64,000 nt of DNA from an uncultured Alphaproteobacteria bacterium (GCA_902524245.1 CABZCN010000002.1:1-64000), one strand, 5' to 3'; numbered from the stretch's first letter, positions 16,466-25,782 are shown. A program made the numbers and translations. The notes: generated from the sequence alone by a model not told the origin.

Positions 16466-17461
16466 TCATAAAACAATTAAATCGCCTTTTTTAAAAGAAT
16501 AATTAGATTGTTTTCCTAACAATTTATACCAATTTATGGGGCTAATTCCTCCACCTGGTCTTTTAATGTCAAGATTATCTATTGTAAATTTTTGACCCTT
16601 GAAAATATCCTTTTTGGCAATAATCGATTTAGAAGATGGAAGTAAATTTTTTTTTGCAGATGGTGTGATGAATTTATTTTTTTTTCCAATCATAAGTTCA
16701 ATTTTGCGGATATTTTTTACCATCACTGTAAATTCTTCTGGTTCAATACTACAAATATGATCAGGCCCTGGCATATTTTTATCTAAAGTAAGATGTTTTT
16801 CTATATATTTTGCACCTAGTGAAGCAGCGCCTAAAGGTGCAATAATTCCCTGCGTATGATCAGAAAAACCTATTGGAATATTATACAAATTAGAAAGATA
16901 AGGAATAGCTTGTAGATTTACATCTTTTAAATTTGTTGGATAGTCAGTGTTGCAATGTAACAAAATAATATTTTTAATTTTCTTATATTTTTTTACAAAC
17001 TTTATCACTAAATCTATTTCTTTTTTATCAGCGAGACCTGTTGATAAAATAATTTTTTTAAAATTAAAACAACTATGAATAAGAGGTAGGTTATTAAAGT
17101 CGCCTGATGATATTTTTACCATATTTAATTTCATTTTAGATAGCAATGATACGCTATCTTGATCAAACGGTGTTGATAAAAATTTAATTTTTTTTTTAAT
17201 ACAATAGCTTTTAAGTTTATAAAAATCTTCAAAACTTAATTGATATTTTGAAAGCATATCATATTGGTTTTTATAAGATGTATTTTTTTTTTGGTAATTT
17301 GCCAATTTTACTTTTTTATTTAAGAGCTTTTCGGTTTTATAAGTTTGAAATTTGACATAATCAGCACCAGATTTTTTCGCTGAATCAATTAATTTTTTAG
17401 CTAGTTTAATTGAGCCATTATGGTTCACACCAACTTCAGCTATGATTTTAATTTTTTTCAA
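16466..17461 (-). CDS. Nonulosonate synthase NeuB-type 1 (LegI/PtmC position)
   Basis: A 331-residue synthase that condenses phosphoenolpyruvate with an N-acyl hexosamine to form a nonulosonic acid. A TIM barrel carries EVGVNHNG (about 8-15), KFQT, STPFD, HCNTDYP, GFSDHT, EKHLTLD and PDHICSIEP. A C-terminal SAF (antifreeze-like) domain begins at about residue 275, with KRPGGGISP. It is followed by NeuC-, PtmE-, PtmF-, PtmB- and PtmA-like genes, so legionaminate or a close relative is expected. A second synthase in this window (21895-22947) has clearly different sequence, so the two probably make different products. Confidence 0.88.
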   Translation of the reverse strand: MKKIKIIAEVGVNHNGSIKLAKKLIDSAKKSGADYVKFQTYKTEKLLNKKVKLANYQKKNTSYKNQYDMLSKYQLSFEDFYKLKSYCIKKKIKFLSTPFDQDSVSLLSKMKLNMVKISSGDFNNLPLIHSCFNFKKIILSTGLADKKEIDLVIKFVKKYKKIKNIILLHCNTDYPTNLKDVNLQAIPYLSNLYNIPIGFSDHTQGIIAPLGAASLGAKYIEKHLTLDKNMPGPDHICSIEPEEFTVMVKNIRKIELMIGKKNKFITPSAKKNLLPSSKSIIAKKDIFKGQKFTIDNLDIKRPGGGISPINWYKLLGKQSNYSFKKGDLIVL

Positions 17462-18098
17462 TTTTTTTTATGAACCTATCTTGTTCGACAATAAAATTGT
17501 CCTCAACACTCTTTTTTAAAATAGTGCCTGAACCAATAATACAATTTTTACCAATTTTTAAACCTTCATTTACAACAACACCAGATCCTATAAATGTATT
17601 TTTTCCAACTTCTATTCCTCCATTTAATATACAACCTGTAGATATGTGAACATTTTCAGAAATTTTACAATTGTGTTCAATTAATGAATTATTATTTAAT
17701 ATTGAATAGTCACCAATTTCACAACCCGCATTGATTGTAGCATTATTGAAAATAGTTATTCCCTCTCCTAATTTTGAATATCTTGAAACAATTGAATTTT
17801 TAGAAATAAGGTTAATAAATTTAAATTTCTTATAATTTAAATCTTCAAATATCAATCTTCTTTTAAGTGCATTTTTAATAAAACCAATTCCCAAAATTAA
17901 GTAATCAACTTTATCAAAAAAAAACTTAATATCTTTATTTTGAAGAAATAGATTTTTAAAGCCAAAAATGTCTTTAATTTCTGGATTTTCATCAAAAACA
18001 CCCAATAAATTGTAATTACTATATTGAGATAAAATTTCTATACATGATTGTGCATGTCCTCCCCCTCCTATTAAAATAATATTTATATTTTTACTCAA
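17448..18098 (-). CDS. NeuD-family sugar O/N-acyltransferase
   Basis: A protein of about 216 residues. An N-terminal Rossmann-like half (IILIGGGGHAQSCIEIL) is followed by a left-handed beta helix of hexapeptide repeats (residues about 90-200, for example GDYSILNNNSLIEHNCKI). NeuD-type enzymes acetylate sialic-type sugars or their precursors with acetyl-CoA. An upstream in-frame ATG (18140) would add 14 residues not found in the family. The TTG at 18098 overlaps the stop of the preceding gene as TTGAGTAA, and I prefer it. The end overlaps the NeuB-like 1 gene by 14 nt. Confidence 0.8.
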   Translation of the reverse strand: MSKNINIILIGGGGHAQSCIEILSQYSNYNLLGVFDENPEIKDIFGFKNLFLQNKDIKFFFDKVDYLILGIGFIKNALKRRLIFEDLNYKKFKFINLISKNSIVSRYSKLGEGITIFNNATINAGCEIGDYSILNNNSLIEHNCKISENVHISTGCILNGGIEVGKNTFIGSGVVVNEGLKIGKNCIIGSGTILKKSVEDNFIVEQDRFIKKIEKN

Positions 18099-19095
18099 TA
18101 TTAGACACCATATAATTACCATATTTTTCTGAAGTCTCACTATCTGTAAAAATATTCTTGCTAACCATATTAAAAATTTCTAAAATTCCAAATTCTATTG
18201 ATAAAAACTCTTCAACTGAAAACACATTTTTGAGTTTTGAAAAATCTACAACATAATTTCTTTTGTCTAAAGACTCATTAGAAATTTCTATTTTTATATT
18301 TTTCTTTAATTTCGAAATTCTATTTATAATTTCAGATTTACTAGCATTATTTTCATCAATTCCAACATTAAAAACTTCAAATTTTATTTTTTTCTCATCT
18401 TCAATAGTCACACATTGATATAAAATATTTGCAAAATCCCTAACATGACAATACGGTCTCCAAGTATCTTTATCGTAAATTTTGAGTTTTCTATCTAAAG
18501 CTATCTCCCTTGTGAATTGATTAATAGTTAAATCAAATCGCATTCTAGGAGATAAACCAAAAGCGGTAGAAAACCTAAAAATAGTAGGGATAAAATTTGA
18601 TTTTTCAGCTAACGATAAAATTTTTTTTTCTATAAATACTTTTGATTTAGCATATGTCGAGAGTGGTTTTAATTTATCACTTTCAGAGGCAGGACTCAGA
18701 TCATCTCTTAAACCATAATTCGAACAAGTTGATGAAAATATAAAATTTAAATTAATATTCTTTATTTTAGAAATAATGTTAGATATTTGGTTTTCATTAA
18801 TTTTTATAGATAAGTCCTTATATTTTTTTGTAATTGGATCTCCAACTAAACCAGCTAACAAAATTATATGACTATAATCTTTAAATTTAACCAAACTATC
18901 AATTTCTGACATTTCTCCATATATAAATTTATAATTTTTATTGTAATTATTAGTAACTACATTATTAAAATTTTTATAAGTTAGATTATCAAAACTATCT
19001 ACTTTAAGCCCTTTTTCCAAAAAATAATTTACAACAACTGAGCCTATATAACCCTCTCCTCCAATAATAAGGATTTTGTTTAAAGAAGATTTCAT
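18091..19095 (-). CDS. NAD-dependent epimerase/dehydratase
   Basis: A 334-residue extended SDR with GGEGYIGSVV at residues 12-21. The catalytic region is FSSTCSNYG (about 120-128) and the Tyr/Lys pair is in YAKSK (about 148-152). RFSTAFGLSPRMR and WRPYCHVRDFA mark a nucleotide-sugar enzyme. It resembles UDP-glucose 4-epimerase-like and dTDP-sugar dehydratase relatives, and exact chemistry cannot be set. It overlaps the surface carbohydrate gene by 4 nt and the NeuD-like gene by 8 nt, so it is part of the same transcript. It could supply the 4-keto intermediate that LegB would otherwise make, although this is speculative. Confidence 0.8.
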   Translation of the reverse strand: MKSSLNKILIIGGEGYIGSVVVNYFLEKGLKVDSFDNLTYKNFNNVVTNNYNKNYKFIYGEMSEIDSLVKFKDYSHIILLAGLVGDPITKKYKDLSIKINENQISNIISKIKNINLNFIFSSTCSNYGLRDDLSPASESDKLKPLSTYAKSKVFIEKKILSLAEKSNFIPTIFRFSTAFGLSPRMRFDLTINQFTREIALDRKLKIYDKDTWRPYCHVRDFANILYQCVTIEDEKKIKFEVFNVGIDENNASKSEIINRISKLKKNIKIEISNESLDKRNYVVDFSKLKNVFSVEEFLSIEFGILEIFNMVSKNIFTDSETSEKYGNYMVSNIE

Positions 19096-20426
19096 TCAAA
19101 TATCTTTTTATAATTATTTACCCTTGGGCCAAATCTAAAATTTGAGCTATTTATTATTTCTTTTCTAAAAAATAAATTTAGTAAAAAATACAGTATATTA
19201 AAAATAATTCTCATATTTATTGTAATAATCTTATTTTTGGTATTTTTTTTGTGCATCAGATCTTCTTTGATGATATTAGATATTTTTTTTAAACTATTTT
19301 TGCAATTTGGGTAGTTAGCTTCATCATACAATATTTTTAATATTTTTTTATTATTTTTGTATCTTATTTTATTTTTTTTTATGAATGTAATTAGTTGCTG
19401 TATAGATTTAGGTGAGTAAACATGTTTTGTTAATTCATTATTTTCCTCATACATTTTTTTAATGAATATATTTCTTTTTTTATCAAGATTATGTATTGAT
19501 ATTGGCATAACGTTCATCATACAAGCATCATAAAATGAAGTTGAAGGCGGCCCAATAACGTAATCAAGGTTTTTTAGCCAGTGGGTAAAGGGTATTTCTT
19601 TCTCACAAATTTCTATATTCAAATTAATTTTTTTTAATACCTTGTGCCAGTTTTCATGGTTTTCTCTAGGGTGTATTTTAAAATATATTTTCAAATTTTT
19701 AAAATTTTTCGATAATTCAGAGATAATTAAAAAAATATTTTTTGTATCTATTGCCTCAATTGCTACATCATATGCAGGCTGCGAACCTCTTCTTTCACCT
19801 AAAAGAAAATCTTTTTTAGATTTATAATATTCATAGGGTATTCCAAGATTGATGTATTTAGATAAATTTTCAAGAGCAGAGGAATGTATATAATCGTTTA
19901 GAAAGCAGTTACGAGTTAAAATTCCAATAGATAAGTTATTATCATTTAATTTAGGTTTTGTTTTTGATTTTAAAGTCAAAAGGTCATGTCTAGGATGTCC
20001 AACAACATGAATTTTATTTTTTAAATAAGGGTAATATTTGTTAATGGTTTTATATACGTTGTTTCCCCATAAAAAAAATCCTTTTGCTGAATCGACAAAG
20101 TGGTTATTTCCCATCATGAAATGTTCATCTAAAACACCTTTTAAAATCATTTTGGGAAATTCTTTTTTTGCAATTATTCCTATATTTTCAGTGTACAAAT
20201 AATATACATAACTGGTCCAATTTTTATCTTTGGCATAACTCAAAAATTGTGGCTTAGGAAAAACAACAGCATCAAAATAGTCTGAAAATCTAAGTAATAA
20301 TCTGTAATTCCTTCTATTTCCGTAAATAAATTTGTATTTATTTGATGGAAAAAATTTTTTTAGATTTACTGATGTAATTAAATCTCTATATAGTTCATCT
20401 ACATGGAAATAAATGTATTTTTTCAT
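19092..20426 (-). CDS. Surface carbohydrate biosynthesis protein, GT-B-like
   Basis: A 444-residue protein resembling the surface carbohydrate biosynthesis and CDP-glycerol glycerophosphotransferase-like group. Conserved-looking parts are VVGHPRHDLL (about 140-149), FKIHPRENHENWH (about 252-264) and GPPSTSFYDACMMNVMPISI (about 292-311). The last holds the Ser/Thr and acid that bind the donor phosphate in related enzymes. Members transfer sugars or polyol phosphates from a CMP- or CDP-activated donor. A CMP-ulosonate transferase role is attractive because it overlaps the second NeuA-like gene by 4 nt. This is inference. Confidence 0.62.
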   Translation of the reverse strand: MKKYIYFHVDELYRDLITSVNLKKFFPSNKYKFIYGNRRNYRLLLRFSDYFDAVVFPKPQFLSYAKDKNWTSYVYYLYTENIGIIAKKEFPKMILKGVLDEHFMMGNNHFVDSAKGFFLWGNNVYKTINKYYPYLKNKIHVVGHPRHDLLTLKSKTKPKLNDNNLSIGILTRNCFLNDYIHSSALENLSKYINLGIPYEYYKSKKDFLLGERRGSQPAYDVAIEAIDTKNIFLIISELSKNFKNLKIYFKIHPRENHENWHKVLKKINLNIEICEKEIPFTHWLKNLDYVIGPPSTSFYDACMMNVMPISIHNLDKKRNIFIKKMYEENNELTKHVYSPKSIQQLITFIKKNKIRYKNNKKILKILYDEANYPNCKNSLKKISNIIKEDLMHKKNTKNKIITINMRIIFNILYFLLNLFFRKEIINSSNFRFGPRVNNYKKIFE

Positions 20427-21124
20427 TTTAATTTTTTAAGAATGTTTGATGCCATTGCTAAATCTTCAGGAAAATTAATATCAAAACCCTCATAATATGG
20501 CATTATGAATGGTATAATTTTTTTTCCACTGATATTTTTAAATTTGTATAAATTTTTTGTTTTACATATTTCTAAACTAGAGTCTTGAACATAAATTTTG
20601 GGTAATTTTTGATATGGATTAGAGTGCCCTGGTTGTCCATTTATTTGAATATTGATTAAAGGTTTAAGAAAATTTGACTTAATTTGCCACATCTTGTTTG
20701 GGTGTTCATTGCAAAGTCTTACTGCTCTCAAAGAGTGGCAATTTTTGCGATTAAATAAATTAAAAGCTCTTTTTATAGTATTTACTTTTCTAAAAGGACT
20801 TGTAGGTCTTAAAATTATAAAGTTTTCAAAATATTGATTTTTTTTTTCCAAATATCTTATTGAATCCGTTATCCATTCAAAGTCTGTAGAAAATTTAGAC
20901 GCAAATTTTTCTGGCCTTTTGTATTGATTATTAAATGAATATTTTTTTGCTAAATTCATTGTTTTTTCACAATTGGTAGATAAAAAAACTTTATCAGCAA
21001 AATCTAATTCTTGTGCTAGTTTGAAAGTATAGGAAATCAAAGGTAGTCTACCTAATTTGATTATATTTTTATTTTTAATTCTACTAGAACCCTTTCTAGC
21101 TGGTATTAAAATTACTGTACTCAT
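20423..21124 (-). CDS. Acylneuraminate cytidylyltransferase (NeuA type 2)
   Basis: A 233-residue CMP-nonulosonate synthetase distinct from the one at 12568-13272. The CTP-binding stretch is IPARKGSSRIKNKNIIKLG (residues 7-25), the conserved LRPTSPFRK is at about 105-113, and the C-terminal FDINFPEDL has the metal-binding acids. It is grouped with the FkbM methyltransferase and the second NeuB-like synthase upstream, so it probably activates the product of that enzyme. Together the island holds two matched NeuB/NeuA pairs plus a KdsB-like enzyme. Confidence 0.87.
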   Translation of the reverse strand: MSTVILIPARKGSSRIKNKNIIKLGRLPLISYTFKLAQELDFADKVFLSTNCEKTMNLAKKYSFNNQYKRPEKFASKFSTDFEWITDSIRYLEKKNQYFENFIILRPTSPFRKVNTIKRAFNLFNRKNCHSLRAVRLCNEHPNKMWQIKSNFLKPLINIQINGQPGHSNPYQKLPKIYVQDSSLEICKTKNLYKFKNISGKKIIPFIMPYYEGFDINFPEDLAMASNILKKLK

Positions 21125-21129
21125 TGTTA

Positions 21130-21888
21130 TTAATTATTTCTGCTAAAAACTGTATTAACGCATTCAGAATTATTATTTTCTAATCTTCTAACTGAAGAGT
21201 GATTTTTCAAATTGTTAAATTTATTATCTGGAAAAAGATCAAACTTAGATAGGTAATTTTTATAAAAGTTTATATTTTTACTATAATTATTAATTTCAAT
21301 AAATACTGATCTAATATTTTTATTTGATAGTGTTCGTCTCATGCCCTTTAAAATATTTTTTTCATTTCCATCTACATCTATTTTTATATAATTTGGTATT
21401 TGAATAACTTTAAGAGAGATTAAGTCATCTAATGAAAAAACTAAAACTTTTTCCTCTTTTAAAGGCTTAAATTTACTTCCTTTTTCATTAATTGGTTTAT
21501 TTATTTGACCACCTGATGAACTACTTCTTAAGTCAGGTATATATAAAGTACTAAGATAAGATTTATTACTTAAGCCTATATATAATGGAATCACTTTTTT
21601 TGAATTATTAAGAATAATATTCTCTAAAATTCTTTTATAATTATCAAAAAAAGGCTCAATTGAATAAGAAGTTGTCCCTTTATTATTGATTGTACTGTAA
21701 ATGCTATAGAGAACAATATTTGATCCTATATCAACAAAAATACTTTTTTTTTTGAAACAATCTATCCAATACACAAGTTCTGGTTCTTTTTCAAAAAAAC
21801 TCTCACATCTATATTTTTCTAGTGAATTGTTAAAATAACTTTTAAAATTATTTTTTATTTTGAAGACCTTTTCCTTTGTAAGACTCAT
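21130..21888 (-). CDS. FkbM-family methyltransferase
   Basis: A 252-residue SAM-dependent methyltransferase. FVDIGSNIVLYSIY at about residues 51-64 is the FkbM SAM motif, SIEPFFDNY follows strand 2, and YIKIDVDGNEKNILKG (about 165-180) is the diagnostic FkbM stretch. Members O-methylate sugars or polyketide units. It sits between the type 2 NeuA and type 2 NeuB genes with gaps of only 5-6 nt, so it likely decorates the same sugar or glycan. The acceptor is unknown. Confidence 0.82.
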   Translation of the reverse strand: MSLTKEKVFKIKNNFKSYFNNSLEKYRCESFFEKEPELVYWIDCFKKKSIFVDIGSNIVLYSIYSTINNKGTTSYSIEPFFDNYKRILENIILNNSKKVIPLYIGLSNKSYLSTLYIPDLRSSSSGGQINKPINEKGSKFKPLKEEKVLVFSLDDLISLKVIQIPNYIKIDVDGNEKNILKGMRRTLSNKNIRSVFIEINNYSKNINFYKNYLSKFDLFPDNKFNNLKNHSSVRRLENNNSECVNTVFSRNN

Positions 21889-21894
21889 GGATAT

Positions 21895-22947
21895 TTAATT
21901 GCCAATGAAAAAATCAAGATCGAAGTCCTCTTCCTCTTTTAAATCTCTATTAATTTTTCTACCAATAATTTTATCAATATATGAAGCAGGTAAACCATCT
22001 TGTGGTGATTTAAGATTTATGCAATCAATTTGTATTATAGTGCCTTTAGCTAAATCTCTAGATGCGACTAACTTTTTTCCCATTTTCTTAATTGGATTAA
22101 TTTCAGACTCAACTATTTTTTTAACAGGGCTACCTAATGCTAATTGAGCTCTCTCTAAATCTCTCACTAATTTTTTAAGTCCCTGAGGTTCAAGTGAGAA
22201 TTTATGATCAGTTCCTTTTAAGGTTCTATCTAATGTGAAATGTTTTTCTATAACTCTAGCACCAAGTGTGAAAGCCACTAATGCCATTGAAATTCCATTT
22301 TGATGATCTGATAAGCCAATAACATTATTAGGGTATTTATCGCTGAGTGTTGAGATAACACTCAAATTCATTTCCTCTGGTTTGCACGGATATGATGCAG
22401 TGCACTGAAGAATTGCAAGTTTATTATGAAATTTGTTTATAGTATTGTATGCAGATTGAATTGAGTCAAAAGTTCCTCCACCTGTACTCAAAATGATGGG
22501 CTTATTTAGTTTTGCGACATCTCTTAAAAAGTGCAAATTTTCATGATCTGCTGAAGCTATTTTATAAAACGGACAATGTAGTTCTTCTAAAAAATGTAAA
22601 CTTGGCGTATCAAATGGTGTAGCAAAAAAGATAATATTTTTTGTGTCACAATATTTTTTAAGTTTTTCAAATTCATCTTTTTTTAATTCAAGTTTATCTC
22701 TATGTTCACCATACGTTGGCGCAAATGCATTTTCACTTGAGTATTTACTAAAATACATTTCTTTTGTAAAAAGTTTTTTATTATCTCTCTTTTGGAATTT
22801 TACTGCATCCACACCTGCAATTTTTGCTTCATCAACTAGCTTAAATGCTGTTTCTAAATCACCTTGGTGATTATTTCCAATTTCAGCTATTACAAATGCT
22901 TTTGAACTAGAGTCAATTTTAATATTTTTAAAATGTATACTTCTCAT
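21895..22947 (-). CDS. Nonulosonate synthase NeuB-type 2
   Basis: A 350-residue PEP-dependent synthase with EIGNNHQGD (about 21-29), KFQKRDNK, ATPFDTPS, CTASYP, GLSDHQNG, EKHFTLD and TDHKFSLEP in the barrel, and a C-terminal SAF domain starting at about residue 290. GNNHQG replaces the GVNHNG of the first synthase, and the catalytic pocket residues differ in several places, consistent with another substrate (pseudaminate- or neuraminate-like). It is the first gene of the long leftward run. The 54-nt gap to the divergent cupin gene should hold its promoter. Confidence 0.87.
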   Translation of the reverse strand: MRSIHFKNIKIDSSSKAFVIAEIGNNHQGDLETAFKLVDEAKIAGVDAVKFQKRDNKKLFTKEMYFSKYSSENAFAPTYGEHRDKLELKKDEFEKLKKYCDTKNIIFFATPFDTPSLHFLEELHCPFYKIASADHENLHFLRDVAKLNKPIILSTGGGTFDSIQSAYNTINKFHNKLAILQCTASYPCKPEEMNLSVISTLSDKYPNNVIGLSDHQNGISMALVAFTLGARVIEKHFTLDRTLKGTDHKFSLEPQGLKKLVRDLERAQLALGSPVKKIVESEINPIKKMGKKLVASRDLAKGTIIQIDCINLKSPQDGLPASYIDKIIGRKINRDLKEEEDFDLDFFIGN

Positions 22948-23001
22948 TTAAATTTAAATTTTTTAATATAATGATATATATTAATATGTTTATACTTAAA
23001 G

Positions 23002-23427
23002 ATGAAAAAAAAACAAACAGCTATATTTCCATTACCTAAATCTGTTGGTAAAAGACCTTGGGGTGAAGAAATCCTTCTAAGTTTGATTCCAAAAAAAATA
23101 TCTTTGAAGATATTAAAAATTAAAAAAGGAATGAAAGGTGGAATTCAATATCATCACAAAAAAGATGAATGTGGTTATGTATTATCAGGCAAATTAAAAG
23201 TGAGATACGACAACGGTAATGGTAAGCTTAAAGAAAAAATAATATCTAAAGGTTCTTCCTTTTATTTTCCTCAAGGTTCAATTCACCAAGAAATTGCTTT
23301 GACAGATTGTAAAATTATAGAAGCATCAACACCATATTTTAATGACCGAGTGAGAGTTGATGAGAATTATGGTTATGAAATAAGTGGCCTTCCATCTACA
23401 AAAAAAAAAGATGTGGTATTAAAGTAG
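23002..23427 (+). CDS. Cupin-domain protein
   Basis: A 141-residue single cupin. The metal-binding motif is GIQYHHKKDECGYVLSG (about residues 47-63, with His51/His52 and Glu56), followed by PQGSIHQE (about 91-98) as the second motif. PWGEE near residue 20 resembles the start of the mannose-6-phosphate isomerase cupin group. It is the only plus-strand gene in this half of the island, convergent with the epimerase gene at 23439. It may be a sugar isomerase or epimerase for the glycan. The fold is sure and the reaction is unknown. Confidence 0.72.
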   Translation: MKKKQTAIFPLPKSVGKRPWGEEILLSLIPKKISLKILKIKKGMKGGIQYHHKKDECGYVLSGKLKVRYDNGNGKLKEKIISKGSSFYFPQGSIHQEIALTDCKIIEASTPYFNDRVRVDENYGYEISGLPSTKKKDVVLK

Positions 23428-23438
23428 TCTAAGCAATT

Positions 23439-24443
23439 CTAATTTTTAACTTTGTACTCTGATATTGAGGAGTCTAAATTTAGCCACCATTTATTTTTTT
23501 TTGACCAATCAATAGTTTTAACTAAACCATCATCTAAATTTGTAGAGGCTTTCCATCCAATAGAATTAAAAATTTTCTTAACGTTTGGAACTCTTCTATC
23601 AATATCCTCATATTTATTTTTATAAAAAACATCTGTTTGGACTGATTTAAAGTTTATTTTATTATTGGTTAGATTAATTATTTTAATGATAACATCTTTT
23701 ATCGTGTGCTCAAATTGACTACCAATATTAAAGATGCCTTCAGATTTAGTTGTCATTAATTTATCCAGAGCAAATATAGCGTCATGAATATAGGTAAAAC
23801 AACGTGTTTGGTTTCCACTATCATACATTAATGGGGACACGCCATTCAGACAGTTATGTATAGTTTTTGGAATTAAAAAAATTGGATTTTGTCCTTCTCC
23901 GTAGATATTAAAAAATCTGGTTATTGTATATTTTAAGCTTTCAGTTTTAGATAAACCAATAATTAATTGCTCAGCAACACCTTTGCTTGAACCATAAGAC
24001 CATCTTTCAATTTGTGTTGAACCATATACTCTATCAGCTTCTTCATCCCAAGGTATGTTCCGATTTTTTCCTAATACTTCCGAGGTACTAGTAAAAAAAA
24101 GATGCAAATTTTTTTTTGAACACCATTTTGCAATTTTTTTTGTACCTTCGACAGTTGTTATTATTACACCAGATGGGTCAGAAATATAATTTTTTATACC
24201 AACAAAACTTGCAAGGTGAAAGACCCCATCGTAATTTTCGATAAATACATTATTTAAATCGTGGTCATTTAAAACGTCTCCCTTAATAAATGTAATGTTA
24301 GGGTGATAATCTAAGAAAGCTAACTCATCCTCTGTTGGTGAATTTAAATCGAATAAACAAACAATGTACCCCTTGTTGGCAAGATATTTAGCTAGATGTT
24401 TACCAACAAAACCTAACCCACCTATAAGAAGATATTTCTTCAT
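23439..24443 (-). CDS. NAD-dependent epimerase/dehydratase, UDP-glucuronate decarboxylase-like
   Basis: A 334-residue extended SDR. GGLGFVGKHLA is at residues 8-18, FTSTSEVLGK at about 117-126 holds the catalytic Ser/Thr, and YGSSK (about 149-153) holds the Tyr/Lys pair. RFFNIYGEGQNP and TRCFTYIHDA match the UDP-glucuronate decarboxylase/ArnA group and some epimerases. It overlaps the nucleotide-sugar dehydrogenase gene by 4 nt. A UDP-uronate made by that dehydrogenase is its most natural substrate, giving a pentose or a 4-epimer. This coupling is inferred from position. Confidence 0.78.
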   Translation of the reverse strand: MKKYLLIGGLGFVGKHLAKYLANKGYIVCLFDLNSPTEDELAFLDYHPNITFIKGDVLNDHDLNNVFIENYDGVFHLASFVGIKNYISDPSGVIITTVEGTKKIAKWCSKKNLHLFFTSTSEVLGKNRNIPWDEEADRVYGSTQIERWSYGSSKGVAEQLIIGLSKTESLKYTITRFFNIYGEGQNPIFLIPKTIHNCLNGVSPLMYDSGNQTRCFTYIHDAIFALDKLMTTKSEGIFNIGSQFEHTIKDVIIKIINLTNNKINFKSVQTDVFYKNKYEDIDRRVPNVKKIFNSIGWKASTNLDDGLVKTIDWSKKNKWWLNLDSSISEYKVKN

Positions 24444-25741
24444 ATAGCCATATAACTGATATTTTTTTTCAATTTTATTGTATTTCTATAAGCATGCCTA
24501 CCATCAACAAATAGAACTAACTTATTTTTATTCATACTGAGAAACTGTTCAATTTGAATTTTTGAAATATTTTTATGGGCGCATCCAAAAATAATTATTT
24601 CTGACTTAATCAAACAATTTTTTAAAGAGAAATGATTTATTTTTTTACCAACTGCATTACTAAAATCATCACTCGAAACAATAGGATCGTAAGTCATAAT
24701 ATCAAATTTTCTAAATAGGATTTTGAAAATATCTATCATTGGAGAGTATCGTAAGTCATTAGTATCGCTTTTAAAGGATAAACCAATCATTGATATCTTT
24801 TTAACATTTAACTTATTAGACTTTATAAAACTATAAATTTTATTTATGTATACTCTTGGCATTAAATTATTTATTTTTCTTGCTTCTCTTATCATTTTAC
24901 CTGAATAACCAAGATCATCTAAAAGATTTGCGACAAACAACGGGTCCTTAGTAAGGCAATGGCCGCCAACACCAATTGAGCTATTCAAAATATTTACAAA
25001 TGATTTACCTTTGGGTAAAGAATTAGCTGCTGTAATTACTTGATTTACATCAATTTCGTATTGAGAACATATCATTGCCAGGTTATTTGCTAAGGCAATA
25101 TTTTGATCAATCCAAAGATTATTTGCCAACTTAGTTAATTCGGCACCTTTATAAGTATTTATTTTAAGAGTTTTAACATTCAAAACTTTTTTCCAAAAAT
25201 TACACACCTTTATTATTGACTCTTTGTCATCAGAGCCAACAACAATTGGAAGGTTTTTAAATTCATTGATAGCATTTCCCTCAGCCAATCTTTCTGGAGA
25301 AAAAGCTAAGTAAAAATTTTTTCCTATTTTTTTTTTAAAATTATTAGATATGATTTTACAAAATTCCTCAGTAGTGCCGGGTAGTACGGTGCTTTTAAGA
25401 CACACTATAGCTTTATCTTTTAGTATTGGAGCTAAACATTTAGCTACATTTTTTACTTCTGATAAATTTGCTTTTAAATTTTTAGTTAATGGCGTTCCAA
25501 CAGTAACAAGAAATACATCACAATCTTTTGCATATGAGTAATCTGAATAATATTTTATTTTACTTTTATTTTTTTTTAATAGTTTTTCTAGACCAGGTTC
25601 TTGGATATCACATTTACCTTTTGATAATTTGTCGATATTTTTTTTGGAACTATCTACTCCAATAACTTCAAAACCATTTGAGGAGATAACTTGGCTAATA
25701 ATTGTACCAATATAACCGACGCCTATTACAGCGATTTTCAT
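24440..25741 (-). CDS. Nucleotide-sugar 6-dehydrogenase (UDP-glucose/UDP-ManNAc type)
   Basis: A 433-residue NAD-dependent dehydrogenase that oxidises C6 of a UDP-hexose to a uronate in two steps. GVGYIGTIIS (residues 7-16) binds NAD, VGTPLTKN is the second family motif, ELTKLANN is in the central helix, and the catalytic Cys lies in GVGGHCLTKDP (about residue 260). The GGHC form is nearer to the UDP-N-acetylmannosamine enzymes (WecC) than to UDP-glucose dehydrogenase (GGSC). It is the last island gene before groESL and is followed upstream by the groEL terminator. Confidence 0.83.
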   Translation of the reverse strand: MKIAVIGVGYIGTIISQVISSNGFEVIGVDSSKKNIDKLSKGKCDIQEPGLEKLLKKNKSKIKYYSDYSYAKDCDVFLVTVGTPLTKNLKANLSEVKNVAKCLAPILKDKAIVCLKSTVLPGTTEEFCKIISNNFKKKIGKNFYLAFSPERLAEGNAINEFKNLPIVVGSDDKESIIKVCNFWKKVLNVKTLKINTYKGAELTKLANNLWIDQNIALANNLAMICSQYEIDVNQVITAANSLPKGKSFVNILNSSIGVGGHCLTKDPLFVANLLDDLGYSGKMIREARKINNLMPRVYINKIYSFIKSNKLNVKKISMIGLSFKSDTNDLRYSPMIDIFKILFRKFDIMTYDPIVSSDDFSNAVGKKINHFSLKNCLIKSEIIIFGCAHKNISKIQIEQFLSMNKNKLVLFVDGRHAYRNTIKLKKNISYMAI

Positions 25742-25782
25742 ATTTTAATTTCCAAAATATATAAAAAAATATATATTTTTGT

